The notes: a model not told the origin generated them from the letters alone. Counted from the stretch's first letter, positions 7,784 through 16,550 are shown. The stretch: DNA of 41,293 nucleotides from Mycobacterium scrofulaceum (GCF_001667885.1 NZ_LZJW01000028.1:1-41293); one strand, 5' to 3'. Made by a program: numbers and translations.

Positions 7784-9312
7784 GTCAGCCCGGCCCTCAT
7801 GTCGTGGTGGGTCACCATCCGGTTGGCTCGGCCGGCGCTGGGGCCGGTGATGCGGTCGGCGGCGAGCCGGCCCGAGATCAGCGTGGTGGGGACCCCGACA
7901 CCGGGCACCGTTGACGACCCGGCGAGCACCGCGTTCTCGACGCCGCGCACCATGTTGGCCGGCCGGAACGGGCCCGTCTGCCCGAACGTGTGGGCCAGCG
8001 CGAAGGGGCTGCCCGCGGCCATGCCCTGACGCGCCCAGTCCGCGGGTGTGACGGCGTCCAACACCGTTGCGTCGCCGGGCAACCCGGGCAACAGCCGCGC
8101 CGCGACCTCGTCGATGAGGCTGTCGATGTACCGCGGCCCGACGGCGCCCCAGTCGATGGCCCCGCGATCCAGATTCGGCGCCGGGGCGAGCACGTACAGC
8201 AGGTCGCGCCCGTCCGGTGCCAGGGTCGGGTCACTCGCCGTGGGCCGGGTGACCAACAGCGAGGGATCCTGCATCAGGCGGCCATCGCGGATGATGTCGG
8301 TGAAGGTCTGATCCCAGGAGTCACCGAACAGGATCGTGTGGTGGGCCGCGTCGGAAGCGACGCGGGAACAGCCCAGGTGGGCCACGACCGCCGACGGCGC
8401 CGGTCGCAGCCGCACGGGGCGGCGCGGTGTGCGCCCCAACAGGTCGTAGGTCTGCGGCAGTTCGGTGGTCAGCACGACGGCGTCGCAGTCGATCGGATCC
8501 AGACGATCCGTCAGCACGGCCCTGACCCGGCCGGCGGCGCGGTCGAGCCCGGTAACCGTGGCGTTGTAGCGGAATTCGACGCCGGCGTCCGCGGCCGCCG
8601 CGGCCAGCGCGTCGGGGAGCGCACGCACGCCGCCGCGCGGGAAGAACACGCCCGCGACGGTGTCCATGTAGGCGATGACCGCGTACACGGCCAGGGCGTT
8701 TCGCGGCGCCACGCCCGCGTACAGCGATTGGAACGTGAAGACCCGTTGCAGCCGAGGGTCGCTGATGTGGCGCTTGACCACGCGATCCCACTTGCGGAAG
8801 CCGCCGATCGCGGCAAGCCGCGCCAACTGCGGCGTCAGCAACGACAGCGGCGAGTCGAAGTTGGCGGCGATGAATCCGTCGAATTCGATCCGGTACAGCC
8901 GCTGCAGCCACTCGCGTAGCCGCCGGTAGCCCGCTGCCTGCCCGAAGCCAGCGAACTCCTCAATGGCGGTGGTCATCCGGTCCGGGTCGGTGTGCACGTC
9001 GAGCGCGCTGCCGTCGGCGAACACCGCCCGGTAGGCCGGGTCGAGCGGCAGCAGTTCCAGCCGGCCCGACCGGCTCTGGCCCGCGGCCGCGAAGGTTTCG
9101 TCGATGATGTCCGGCATCGTCAGCACCGTCGGCCCGGTGTCGATGCGGTAGCCGTCGATGTCGAGGCGGCCGGCACGCCCGCCCGGCCAGGGGTGACGCT
9201 CGACGACCGTGACCGTGCGCCCGCGGCCGGCCAGGTGCAGCGCGGCCGACAGGCCGGCCAGGCCGGCCCCGATCACCACCACGCGCTCGCTGCGTCCTTC
9301 GACGGTCCGCAT
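7780..9312 (-). CDS. crtI: Phytoene desaturase
   Basis: 510 aa, the normal CrtI length. The N-terminal FAD/NAD-binding motif VVVIGAGLAGLSAALHLAGR (11-30) is followed by VERHPWPGGRAGRLDIDGY and DTGPTVLTMP, both characteristic of bacterial CrtI. The C-terminal motif GSSTVPGVGVPTTLISGRLA is the CrtI-family FAD signature. The enzyme dehydrogenates phytoene stepwise to lycopene for the downstream CrtYc/CrtYd cyclase. It follows crtE after a 27-bp gap and overlaps crtB by 4 bp. Confidence 0.95.
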   Translation of the reverse strand: MRTVEGRSERVVVIGAGLAGLSAALHLAGRGRTVTVVERHPWPGGRAGRLDIDGYRIDTGPTVLTMPDIIDETFAAAGQSRSGRLELLPLDPAYRAVFADGSALDVHTDPDRMTTAIEEFAGFGQAAGYRRLREWLQRLYRIEFDGFIAANFDSPLSLLTPQLARLAAIGGFRKWDRVVKRHISDPRLQRVFTFQSLYAGVAPRNALAVYAVIAYMDTVAGVFFPRGGVRALPDALAAAAADAGVEFRYNATVTGLDRAAGRVRAVLTDRLDPIDCDAVVLTTELPQTYDLLGRTPRRPVRLRPAPSAVVAHLGCSRVASDAAHHTILFGDSWDQTFTDIIRDGRLMQDPSLLVTRPTASDPTLAPDGRDLLYVLAPAPNLDRGAIDWGAVGPRYIDSLIDEVAARLLPGLPGDATVLDAVTPADWARQGMAAGSPFALAHTFGQTGPFRPANMVRGVENAVLAGSSTVPGVGVPTTLISGRLAADRITGPSAGRANRMVTHHDMRAGLT

Positions 9313-9339
9313 GTCAGCATGCTCCCAAATTTGTGCGGC

Positions 9340-10470
9340 TCATTCGGCACGATCCGTACAGGCGGCCGCCATTTCGTCCAGCGCGGCGCGAACGGATTCG
9401 TCGATCGAGGTGTCGTCGAGGTGTTCGCGCGCGGACGCGACCCGGTCGGTGATCATCTGCTCGATCATCTCGACCGCCCCCGTCGCCATGATCAGCGCCT
9501 TGCACCGGTCGATCGCGTTGTCGTCAAAGGCGTGGCCGTTCATCAGTTCGGTCAGCTCGGCCCGGGCGGGCGGATCGGCCAGCTGGTGAGCGGTCACCAC
9601 GACACTGGTTGCCTTGCGCTCCAACAGGTCTCCGGCGCCCGGCTTCCCGGTGACCGCCGGCGAACCGAAGACGCCGAGCACGTCGTCGCGAAGCTGGAAT
9701 GCTTCTCCGATGGCGGCCCCGTAGCGGCCGAGCTGGGTCAGCGTCCGATCGTCGCAATCGGACATCGCCGCGCCGATTTCCAGCGGCCGCCGCACCGTGT
9801 AGTTGCCCGACTTGCGTCGCGCGACATCCAGCACGGCCTCCAGGGAGGGCATGCGCCGGACGTCGCTCGTCAGGTCCGCGAACTGACCCACCGCCAGCTC
9901 GGTGCGCATCGTGTCGTAGCGGGGCCATGCCCGCTGCAACCGCCGGGCGTCGACACCGCTCTCGCGCAGCATCTGCTCCGACCAGATCAGGCAGAGGTCG
10001 CCCAGCAGGATTGCGGCCGATTCACCGAACCGCGCTGACGAGCCGGATAACCCGCGTTCGCGGTGCCATTGGGCGAATTGCAGGTGTGCCGACGGGCGCC
10101 CCCGCCGTTCGGCCGAACCGTCCATCACGTCGTCCTGCAGCAACGCGAACACGTGCAGCAGCTCGAAACTTGCCGCCGCCCGCAACGCCGCCTCGTCGGG
10201 CGCGGCACCGCATAGCCACCCCAGGTACAAGAACATCGATCGCAGGCATTTGCCGCCGGAGGCGAACGCCATCAGGATGTCGCCGGCGGCATCGACGCGG
10301 GTGTCGTCCAGCTGGGAGCGCCGGGGTTCGACGAAGTCGCCGAGGAGGGCGAGGACGCCCCGCCGCACGCTCGAGCGCCACTCGTCGAAGGGGGTAGTGC
10401 CCGGCCAGTCGGCGGCGGATGCCGGCGACTCCGTGGCGGGTGTCAAAGACAAAGCACCCATCTTGGCCAC
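9340..10470 (-). CDS. crtE: Geranylgeranyl diphosphate synthase, first gene of the carotenoid operon
   Basis: 376 aa, a trans-isoprenyl diphosphate synthase. The first Asp-rich motif is DDVMD at 113-117 in HVFALLQDDVMDGS; the second is DDVLG at 262-266 in AFQLRDDVLGVFGS. The basic motif GGKCLRS at 72-78 is also present. It supplies C20 diphosphate to CrtB. I chose GTG at 10470 because AGGAGGGAG lies about 6 bp upstream; the ATG three codons later lacks that spacing. The 5' leader is about 130 nt if the promoter at 10609-10637 is right. idsA-type paralogues look similar, but position makes crtE the best name. Confidence 0.93.
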   Translation of the reverse strand: MAKMGALSLTPATESPASAADWPGTTPFDEWRSSVRRGVLALLGDFVEPRRSQLDDTRVDAAGDILMAFASGGKCLRSMFLYLGWLCGAAPDEAALRAAASFELLHVFALLQDDVMDGSAERRGRPSAHLQFAQWHRERGLSGSSARFGESAAILLGDLCLIWSEQMLRESGVDARRLQRAWPRYDTMRTELAVGQFADLTSDVRRMPSLEAVLDVARRKSGNYTVRRPLEIGAAMSDCDDRTLTQLGRYGAAIGEAFQLRDDVLGVFGSPAVTGKPGAGDLLERKATSVVVTAHQLADPPARAELTELMNGHAFDDNAIDRCKALIMATGAVEMIEQMITDRVASAREHLDDTSIDESVRAALDEMAAACTDRAE

Positions 10471-10608
10471 GCGCTCCCTCCTGGACGGCTTGGCATTCCC
10501 GGGCTGGGACGGCTCAAACACACCCGGTCATCGCCGCTGTTCGCAGGCAAAAACCGGCCACGCCGCCGCCGCGATCCCGCTCCCGGCCGCCCGTCTCAGT
10601 CTCGGATG

Positions 10609-10637
10609 ACTTTACCCATCATCTTCAATAACTTAAA
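10609..10637 (-). promoter_or_regulatory. Predicted crtE operon promoter
   Basis: Read on the minus strand, TTTAAG (10637-10632) and TAAAGT (10614-10609) are separated by exactly 17 bp, a plausible -35/-10 pair for the crt operon. The -35 box lies inside the AT-rich operator (site 2), so a bound MarR protein would block RNA polymerase. Predicted by inspection only. Confidence 0.45.
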
Positions 10638-10655
10638 CATTAACTTACTGAAATT
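10624..10655. promoter_or_regulatory. Double putative MarR operator at crtE promoter (sites 2 and 3)
   Basis: Two overlapping copies of the shared motif stand out in the 324-bp crtE-marR gap. The minus strand of 10624-10641 reads AATGTTTAAGTTATTGAA, and the plus strand of 10638-10655 reads CATTAACTTACTGAAATT. They face each other and overlap by about 4 bp. Apart from these sites, the predicted promoters and the marR site, I see no gene in 10471-10794. Confidence 0.55.
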
Positions 10656-10744
10656 CTCGTCGGTTCGCCAGTCGAAAGTGGCCTGCGGTCGGCCGCTCGC
10701 GCTCCCCGCGCAATCCTCACCTCGCGTCCATTTCACTCAATTAA

Positions 10745-10785
10745 CCATTAACGAACTGAACTGTGTGGCGGTTCAGGGATATGCT
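10745..10785 (+). promoter_or_regulatory. Predicted marR promoter with overlapping operator (site 4)
   Basis: CTGAAC (10756-10761) and TATGCT (10780-10785) form a candidate -35/-10 pair with an 18-bp spacer. The -10 ends 9 nt before the ATG at 10795, so the mRNA would be nearly leaderless, which fits the lack of a Shine-Dalgarno site. The motif copy CCATTAACGAACTGAACT (10745-10762) covers the -35 box, suggesting autoregulation. Confidence 0.45.
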
Positions 10786-10794
10786 CACTTTGTT

Positions 10795-11289
10795 ATGGAA
10801 GCTGATGAGCAGCGCCCGCGCCGTGAAGCGCTCGAGTCGCTGATCTCGGCCGATCTGCGGGAGATATCGACCGAATCCGACCAGATCGGTCGGCAGTTCG
10901 CGCTGTTATATCACTTGCGGCCCAACGACTTCCGGGCGTTGATGTACATCATGGTGGCAGAGACCGCGGGGCGGCCGATGACCTCGGGCGACCTCAGCCA
11001 ACGGATGGGGCTATCGGGTTCGGCGATCACGTACCTGGTGGATCGGTTGATCGACTCGGGCCACATCCGGCGCGATTCCCACCCGGACGACCGCCGCAAG
11101 GTCATCCTGCGTCATGGGGAATCCGGCCTGGCGACCGCCCGGTCGTTCTTCAGTCCGCTCGACGCCCACAGCCGGGTCGCCCTCGAGGAGCTGCCCGACG
11201 CCGACCTGATGGCAGCCCATCGGGTGCTCGGTGCCGTGATCGACGCCATGCAACGATTCCAGCTCGAGCTGGACGTCGCCGGCGACTGA
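10795..11289 (+). CDS. MarR-family transcriptional regulator, probable carotenoid regulator (CrtR-like)
   Basis: 164 aa, typical of MarR. The winged helix-turn-helix runs through MTSGDLSQRMGLSGSAITYL (recognition helix) and RRDSHPDDRRKVILR (the wing, with the conserved DxRR). N- and C-terminal helices would form the dimer interface. I chose ATG 10795 because the reading frame upstream crosses the AT-rich promoter region. The gene is divergent from crtE across 324 bp. From memory, Corynebacterium glutamicum has the same arrangement, where the MarR protein CrtR represses crtE and responds to geranylgeranyl diphosphate. Repression here, and the ligand, are inferred by analogy. Confidence 0.85.
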   Translation: MEADEQRPRREALESLISADLREISTESDQIGRQFALLYHLRPNDFRALMYIMVAETAGRPMTSGDLSQRMGLSGSAITYLVDRLIDSGHIRRDSHPDDRRKVILRHGESGLATARSFFSPLDAHSRVALEELPDADLMAAHRVLGAVIDAMQRFQLELDVAGD

Positions 11290-11428
11290 ACGCCGATTGC
11301 GCTTTCCGTCACCGCGTCCACTCCTGCCACTTTTCGGGCCGTTTGGCGGCGCTGACCGCGGGTATACGCGTGCCCAATAGCGTGTCCGACACAATGCCTC
11401 GGACGGGCGTGAGGGGTGGTGGCGCCCA

Positions 11429-12166
11429 ATGGAAGTGGTCAGCTGGCGGGGTGGTCGCCTGGCGATCGCCTTCGCGTTCGTGGTGACGATGGCCGGCTGC
11501 CCCGGCCAGGCAGGCGCGAGCCCGGCCGTCACGGCCTTTCCCGGTATGGAGATTCGTCAAGGCGCCACGGTGTGCATGGTGGGGTTGGTCGAGCCCCGGT
11601 TGCGGGTCGCGGTGACCAGCGGTCAATGCGGGAACTCAGAGGCCGACGTTACCGACCATGACGGAAACCCGGTGGGCAAGGTGGTGCTCGCCCGCCGCCA
11701 GTCCGCCGACGACCCCGCGGCGAACCGTGAGATGTCGCCCGTCGAATACGAAGTCATCGCGCTCGGCCCCGACGTGACGGCCTCGGACCTGTTGCCCACC
11801 GGCCGGCAACTGAAGTCCTCCCCGGGCCTGCGTGCGCAGCCGGGGCTGCCGGTGTGCCAGTTTCGTCGATCGGTCGGCCAGCGGTGCGCAACGATCAGCT
11901 CCGTCAACGCCGGCCGGTTCATCATTGCCGACGTGGCCGTCGACAGTCGTGACTTCGGTGGACCGGTCTACGCCCTGACCGACGACGGCGCCGTGATTGT
12001 GGGGCTGTACGAGGGCATGTGGGGAGCGGTGCCCGAGATGGAGTCCTGGCAGGCGGTGATGCAGCAGGTCTACGTCGACGGCCGCGCGCAGAATCAGCAG
12101 CCGCAGTCGCCCGGGGAACCCCGCATGGTCGGCCGGCGGGTGGACCGTTCATTTGCATCACCGTGA
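11429..12166 (+). CDS. Secreted trypsin-like fold protein lacking catalytic residues (pseudoprotease)
   Basis: 245 aa. A hydrophobic N-terminal signal (residues 10-23) is followed by QAGAS; MAGC at 21-24 could also act as a lipobox. The mature part resembles the Rv1815-type mycobacterial family with a chymotrypsin-like fold: VCMVGLVEP, then TSGQCG where active enzymes have TAGHC, and later RDFGGPV where they have GDSGGP. The catalytic His is Gln66 and the catalytic Ser is Phe176. Four cysteines (49, 67, 143, 153) could form the two disulfides of the fold. It is probably a binding or structural protein rather than a protease. The stretch between MarR and this gene (11290-11428) shows no other feature. 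Start ATG 11429, with GAGGGG about 13 bp upstream. Confidence 0.75.
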   Translation: MEVVSWRGGRLAIAFAFVVTMAGCPGQAGASPAVTAFPGMEIRQGATVCMVGLVEPRLRVAVTSGQCGNSEADVTDHDGNPVGKVVLARRQSADDPAANREMSPVEYEVIALGPDVTASDLLPTGRQLKSSPGLRAQPGLPVCQFRRSVGQRCATISSVNAGRFIIADVAVDSRDFGGPVYALTDDGAVIVGLYEGMWGAVPEMESWQAVMQQVYVDGRAQNQQPQSPGEPRMVGRRVDRSFASP

Positions 12167-12420
12167 CTTTTACGTCGCTTCTCCCGGGACGACTCCACGA
12201 CCACGGCGACCCGGGCGCCACCGATTGGAACGAGCGGTGCGGCCCGACTCCGCCGGCCTCCGCCGGCGATGCTCGCGGACCCCTCAATCACCGCCATCGG
12301 CTCCGGGGGCGTGGCCTGCGCGTTCGGGATCGGTCCGGAGCCACAGTGGAACACGGTTGCTGACCGGCGCGGCCAGCCAGGGTGGGCAGGCAAAGCGCCC
12401 CGGTCACCGCGTTGGTGTTA

Positions 12421-12436
12421 CGCGTTAGTTAACGCG
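12421..12436. promoter_or_regulatory. Perfect palindrome CGCGTTAGTTAACGCG
   Basis: CGCGTTA and TAACGCG are exact inverted repeats separated by GT. It sits about 90 bp upstream of the predicted leader-peptide promoter of the sulfate importer, which suggests a binding site for a dimeric regulator. It does not match the carotenoid motif. The regulator is unknown. Confidence 0.4.
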
Positions 12437-12525
12437 GCCGGTTCTGCCGAAACGTTCACTCCCTGACGGCCCGTCGTGGCGGTTGCGTCGCGTTGTCGTC
12501 GAGAGCGGGGTCGTTCGCGCGTTGT

Positions 12526-12531
12526 TAGGCT
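12526..12531 (+). promoter_or_regulatory. -10 box of leaderless leader peptide
   Basis: TAGGCT ends 6 nt before the ATG at 12538, the spacing expected for transcription starting at the A of the start codon. No convincing -35 was seen, which is common in mycobacteria. Confidence 0.55.
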
Positions 12532-12537
12532 TCCCCC

Positions 12538-12588
12538 ATGCGCGTGGCGGAGAGTGTTTGCTCGGTAGCCGCGCATTGTTGTCGCTGA
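12538..12588 (+). CDS. 16-aa leaderless leader peptide ending Cys-Cys-Arg; putative cysteine attenuator of sulfate import
   Basis: The peptide is MRVAESVCSVAAHCCR followed by TGA. It starts directly at the predicted transcription start and lies 112 bp upstream of subI. Adjacent Cys codons near the end match the polycysteine leaderless uORFs described in mycobacteria. In that mechanism, ribosome stalling at Cys codons when cysteine is scarce opens the downstream operon. The position, in front of a sulfate importer that feeds cysteine synthesis, supports the same role here. There are three Cys codons in 16, two of them in tandem. No other gene is seen in 12589-12700, where the regulatory RNA structure should lie. 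Confidence 0.7.
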   Translation: MRVAESVCSVAAHCCR

Positions 12589-12700
12589 CTCCTCGAGCCC
12601 GTGCCGCGGCCCACGGTATGAGTTGATCACCCTGTGATGCCTCTCAGGTACCCGCCGCCAGGGCACGGATGGATCCAAACCCCGCGACGGAAGGCCACCA

Positions 12701-13738
12701 ATGCTCCACCGCACCGGCTGCGTACCGCGTCGGCGGCAAGGCGCCGCTCTCGCGCTGTTGTGCGGCCTGGTCACCGCTTGCGGCGGGGGCGCCAGTGACG
12801 CCGTGGGCGGGACGGGACCGACGAACGCCAACACCAAGATCACCCTGGTCGCCTACTCGGTCCCCGAACCCGGTTGGAGCAGGGTCATTCCGGCGTTCAA
12901 CGCTTCCGCGGAGGGCAGGGGGGTGCAGGTGGTCGCCTCGTACGCCGCCTCGGCCGACCAGTCCCGCGGCGTCGTCGAAGGCAAACCGGCCGACGTCGTG
13001 AATTTCTCGGTCGAACCGGATGTCACCCGGTTGGTCAAGGCCGGCAAGGTCTCCGCGGAGTGGGACAAGGATGCCACCAAGGGAATCCCGTTCGGCTCGG
13101 TGGTGACGTTGGTTGTGCGCAAAGGAAATCCGAAACAGATTCGGGACTGGGATGACCTACTGCGGCCGGGCATCGAGGTCGTTACGCCCAGCCCACTGAG
13201 TTCGGGCTCGGCCAAATGGAATCTGCTGGCCCCCTACGCGGCCAAGAGCGGCGGGGGCAAGGATGCCCGCGCCGGCATCGATTTCATCAGCAGACTGGTG
13301 CACGAGCACGTGAAACTGCGACCAAGTTCGGGCCGCCTGGCCACCGACGTCTTTGCCGAAGGCAGCGGCGACGTACTGATCAGCTACGAGAACGAGGCCA
13401 TCGCCGTTGAACGGCAAGGGAAACCGGTCGAACACATTACGCCGTCACAGACCTTCAAGATCGAGAACCCGCTCGCGGTCATCGCCACGAGCCCGCACCT
13501 GGACGCCGCGATCGCGTTCAAGAACTTCCAGTACACGGCTGCGGCGCAACGGCTGTGGGCCGAGGCCGGTTTCCGGCCGGTCGAGCCGGCCGTGGCGGAC
13601 AAGTTCCGCGACCTCTATCCGGTGCCGGTCAAACTCTGGACGATCACGGACCTCGGAGGATGGGCCGAGGTCGACAGGCAGCTGTTCGACAAGAGCACCG
13701 GCAGCATCACCAAGGTCTATCTGAAGGCCACCGGATGA
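12701..13738 (+). CDS. subI: Sulfate-binding lipoprotein
   Basis: 345 aa, the extracellular substrate-binding protein of the sulfate/thiosulfate ABC importer. The N-terminus is basic, then hydrophobic, with the lipobox LVTAC (lipidated Cys27). The mature part follows the sulfate-binding protein (Sbp/CysP) pattern: ITLVAYSVPEPGW at the start, VVNFSVEPDVTRLV, TPSPLSSGSAKWNLLAPYA and EGSGDVLISYENEA, all in regions that line the anion site. GGAAGG precedes the ATG by about 6 bp. It is first in subI-cysT-cysW-cysA and overlaps cysT by 4 bp. Expression is probably set by the leader peptide at 12538. Confidence 0.93.
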   Translation: MLHRTGCVPRRRQGAALALLCGLVTACGGGASDAVGGTGPTNANTKITLVAYSVPEPGWSRVIPAFNASAEGRGVQVVASYAASADQSRGVVEGKPADVVNFSVEPDVTRLVKAGKVSAEWDKDATKGIPFGSVVTLVVRKGNPKQIRDWDDLLRPGIEVVTPSPLSSGSAKWNLLAPYAAKSGGGKDARAGIDFISRLVHEHVKLRPSSGRLATDVFAEGSGDVLISYENEAIAVERQGKPVEHITPSQTFKIENPLAVIATSPHLDAAIAFKNFQYTAAAQRLWAEAGFRPVEPAVADKFRDLYPVPVKLWTITDLGGWAEVDRQLFDKSTGSITKVYLKATG

Positions 13739-14619
13739 CTACCACCGTCATCCCCGAACCGGAAGCGGTCCGGCCGGAACTCCTTCCGCGCCGGGCGCGC
13801 CCGGCCGACCCGGTGATCCCGCGGTCCCGTTCGGGCGGGCTGTCGCTCCAAGTGGGGGTGGCGACCCTGTGGCTCTCGCTGATCGTGCTGATGCCATTGG
13901 CCGCGATCGCTTGGCAGGCTGTCGGCGGGGGCTGGCAGGCCTTCTGGTTGGCGATCACCTCACACGCCGCGCTGGAGTCATTCAGGGTGACCTTGATGGT
14001 TTCCGTCGTCGTGACGGCCATCAACCTGGTGTGTGGTTTGGCGACCGCGTGGGTGCTTGTGCGCGACGACTTCATCGGTAAAGGCGTGATCGACGCCATC
14101 ATCGACCTGCCGTTCGCCCTGCCGACCATCGTCACCAGCCTGGTGATGCTCGCGCTGTACGGCAAGAACAGCCCAATCGGGATCCACCTGCAGCACACGC
14201 CGCCAGGTGTCACGGTCGCTTTGATCTTCGTGACACTGCCCATGGTGGTGCGCGCCATCCAGCCGGTGCTGCTGGAAATCGACCGTGAGGCCGAGGAGGC
14301 GGCGGCGTCACTGGGCGCGACGGGTCCGAAGATCTTCACGTCGATCGTCCTGCCGTCTCTGCTTCCCGCGCTGCTATCCGGTGCGGGCCTGGCATTCTCA
14401 CGCTGCATCGGCGAATTCGGCTCCGTGGTTACGATCGGCGGCCAGGTGCCCGGCAAGACCGAGGTGTCCTCCCAGTGGATACGCGCCCTGATCGAGAACG
14501 ACGACCGGACGGGCGCCGCCGCGATATCGATCGTGCTGTTGTCGATTTCGTTCGCGGTGCTGTTCTGCTTGCGGATTGTCGGCGGCCGGCGGGCCCGCCG
14601 CGAGGAGAGGGCGCCGTGA
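13735..14619 (+). CDS. cysT: Sulfate ABC transporter permease CysT
   Basis: 294 aa with six predicted membrane helices after an N-terminal cytoplasmic stretch of about 40 residues. The ABC permease coupling loop is clear: EEAAASLGATGPKIFTSIVL (the EAA motif), followed by GAGLAFSRCIGEFGSVV. FDLPFALPT-like sequence (IIDLPFALPTIVTSLVM) is typical of CysT/CysU. It pairs with CysW to form the sulfate channel. The ATG overlaps the subI stop, and the stop overlaps the cysW GTG. Confidence 0.93.
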   Translation: MTTTVIPEPEAVRPELLPRRARPADPVIPRSRSGGLSLQVGVATLWLSLIVLMPLAAIAWQAVGGGWQAFWLAITSHAALESFRVTLMVSVVVTAINLVCGLATAWVLVRDDFIGKGVIDAIIDLPFALPTIVTSLVMLALYGKNSPIGIHLQHTPPGVTVALIFVTLPMVVRAIQPVLLEIDREAEEAAASLGATGPKIFTSIVLPSLLPALLSGAGLAFSRCIGEFGSVVTIGGQVPGKTEVSSQWIRALIENDDRTGAAAISIVLLSISFAVLFCLRIVGGRRARREERAP

Positions 14620-15434
14620 GCCGGGTCAGCTGGAGCCGTTACCTGACCCGATTCGCGGTGCTGACGTACCTGGGCGTGATGCTGATCGCTCCGGTGGCGA
14701 TCATCGTATGGCGGGCGTTTCGGCCCGGTTTGCATCAGTTCTACGACTGGATCACCACGCCGGCGGCGATCTCGGCGTTGCAGCTGTCGTTGCTCGTGGT
14801 GGCCATCGTCGTTCCACTGAACGTGGTCTTCGGCGTGTTGGTGGCAGTCCTGTTGGCCCGCGGCAGATTCCGTGGCCGGGGCGTGCTGCAGACGGTCGTG
14901 GACCTGCCGTTCGCCGTCTCGCCGATCATCGTGGGCGTGGCCCTGATCGTGCTGTGGGGTTCGGCGGGAGTTTTGGGGTTCGTCGAAAAGGACCTCGGTG
15001 TCACGATCATCTTCAGCACCCCCGGCATCGTGCTGGCCAGCATCTTCGTCACGCTGCCGTTCGTGGTGCGCGAGGTTCAGCCGGTGCTCGAAGAGGTGGG
15101 GATCGAGCAGGAGCTGGCGGCGGCCACTCTGGGTTCTACGTGGCGGCAGACGTTTTGGCGGATCACGCTGCCGTCGATTCGATGGGGCTTGACCTACGGA
15201 ATCGTGCTGACCACCGCGCGCACGCTCGGCGAATTCGGCGGCGTGATCATGGTGTCGTCCAACCTGCCGGGGGAATCACAGACGCTCACGTTGCTGGTCA
15301 ACGACCGCTACAACCGGGGGGCGGAGTACGGCGCCTACGCGCTCTCGACGTTGATGATGGGCGTCGCCGTGACGTTCCTGATCGTCAAGGTAATCCTTCA
15401 AGTGCGCCGAAGGCGCGCGAAAATTCAAGCGTGA
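14616..15434 (+). CDS. cysW: Sulfate ABC transporter permease CysW
   Basis: 272 aa with six predicted helices. The EAA loop is EQELAAATLGSTWRQTFWRI followed by TARTLGEFGGVIMVSS, and VVDLPFAVSPIIVGVAL parallels the same region of CysT. It is the second channel subunit. I chose GTG 14616 because it overlaps the cysT stop (GTGA) and begins VSRVSWSRYLTRF, a sensible cytoplasmic lead into the first helix. Confidence 0.92.
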   Translation: MSRVSWSRYLTRFAVLTYLGVMLIAPVAIIVWRAFRPGLHQFYDWITTPAAISALQLSLLVVAIVVPLNVVFGVLVAVLLARGRFRGRGVLQTVVDLPFAVSPIIVGVALIVLWGSAGVLGFVEKDLGVTIIFSTPGIVLASIFVTLPFVVREVQPVLEEVGIEQELAAATLGSTWRQTFWRITLPSIRWGLTYGIVLTTARTLGEFGGVIMVSSNLPGESQTLTLLVNDRYNRGAEYGAYALSTLMMGVAVTFLIVKVILQVRRRRAKIQA

Positions 15435-15449
15435 CAAGGAGACTCACAG

Positions 15450-16529
15450 ATGAATCCGGACAGCACCGCCGAGACGAACGCGATCACGGTGCACGATGCC
15501 TACAAGCGTTACGGGGATTTCGTCGCGCTGGATCACGTGGACTTCGTCGTACCCACCGGGTCGCTGACGGCGCTATTGGGACCCAGCGGATCGGGCAAGT
15601 CGACCCTCTTGCGCACCATCGCGGGCCTGGACCAGCCCGACAGCGGAACGGTCACGATCCACGGCCGCGACGTGACACATGTGCCGCCGCAGCGCCGCGG
15701 CATCGGATTCGTATTCCAGCACTACGCGGCGTTCAAGCACCTGACCGTCCGGGACAACGTCGCGTACGGGCTGAAGATCCGGAAACGCCCCAAGGCCGAA
15801 ATCAAGGAGAAGGTCGACTACCTCCTGGAGGTGGTGGGCCTGAGCGGATTTCACCGCCGCTACCCCAACCAGCTTTCGGGGGGTCAGCGGCAACGCATGG
15901 CGCTGGCCCGGGCGCTGGCCGTCGACCCGCAAGTGTTGCTGCTCGACGAGCCGTTCGGCGCCCTGGACGCCAAAGTGCGCGAAGACCTGCGCGCCTGGCT
16001 GCGCCGCCTGCACGACGAGGTGCACGTCACCACCGTGCTGGTCACCCACGATCAGACGGAGGCGCTGGACGTCGCGGATCGGATCGCGGTGCTCAACAAG
16101 GGCCGCATCGAACAGGTCGGATCGCCGAGCGACGTTTACGACTCCCCGTCGAACCCGTTCGTCATGTCGTTCCTCGGTGCGGTGTCGGAACTGAACGGCG
16201 CCCTGGTCCGCCCGCACGACATCCGCGTGGGCCGCAATCCCGAGATGGCGATCGCGGGCGGTGACGGCAGCGCGGCATCCGTCGGCGTCGTGGCCGCCAC
16301 CGTCGACCGGGTGGTCACGCTGGGCTTCGAGGTGCGGGTCGAGCTGACCAGCGCCGCCAGCGGTGCGCCGTTCACGGCCCAGATCACCCGCGGTGACGCC
16401 GAAGCGCTGGCCCTGCGCGACGGTGACACGGTGTACGTGCGGGCGACTCGGGTGCCGCCGATCGGCCACGCGGGCGCCCGGCCGGCCGGCCGGGCCGATC
16501 ACGACGAGACCTCGTTGACCACCGCGTGA
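15450..16529 (+). CDS. cysA: Sulfate ABC transporter ATPase CysA
   Basis: 359 aa. The ATPase domain has Walker [10 protein letters not shown], the signature [16 protein letters not shown], Walker [13 protein letters not shown] and the switch histidine in [11 protein letters not shown]. Residues from about 240 form the C-terminal regulatory (TOBE-like) domain. AAGGAGA precedes the ATG. It energises CysT/CysW. The gene starts 15 bp after cysW and ends the importer operon. Confidence 0.93.
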   Translation: MNPDSTAETNAITVHDAYKRYGDFVALDHVDFVVPTGSLTALLGPSGSGKSTLLRTIAGLDQPDSGTVTIHGRDVTHVPPQRRGIGFVFQHYAAFKHLTVRDNVAYGLKIRKRPKAEIKEKVDYLLEVVGLSGFHRRYPNQLSGGQRQRMALARALAVDPQVLLLDEPFGALDAKVREDLRAWLRRLHDEVHVTTVLVTHDQTEALDVADRIAVLNKGRIEQVGSPSDVYDSPSNPFVMSFLGAVSELNGALVRPHDIRVGRNPEMAIAGGDGSAASVGVVAATVDRVVTLGFEVRVELTSAASGAPFTAQITRGDAEALALRDGDTVYVRATRVPPIGHAGARPAGRADHDETSLTTA

Positions 16530-16550
16530 TCGGGTAAGGAGCCCTAGCCG

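Larger units (their letters stand above)
12167..12537. other. Gap with no convincing gene
   Basis: This stretch lies between the pseudoprotease and the sulfate-transport leader. Open frames are present but look like GC-rich chance frames with no start signals or recognisable domains. It holds only the perfect palindrome at 12421-12436 and the -10 box of the leader peptide at its right end. Confidence 0.5.
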
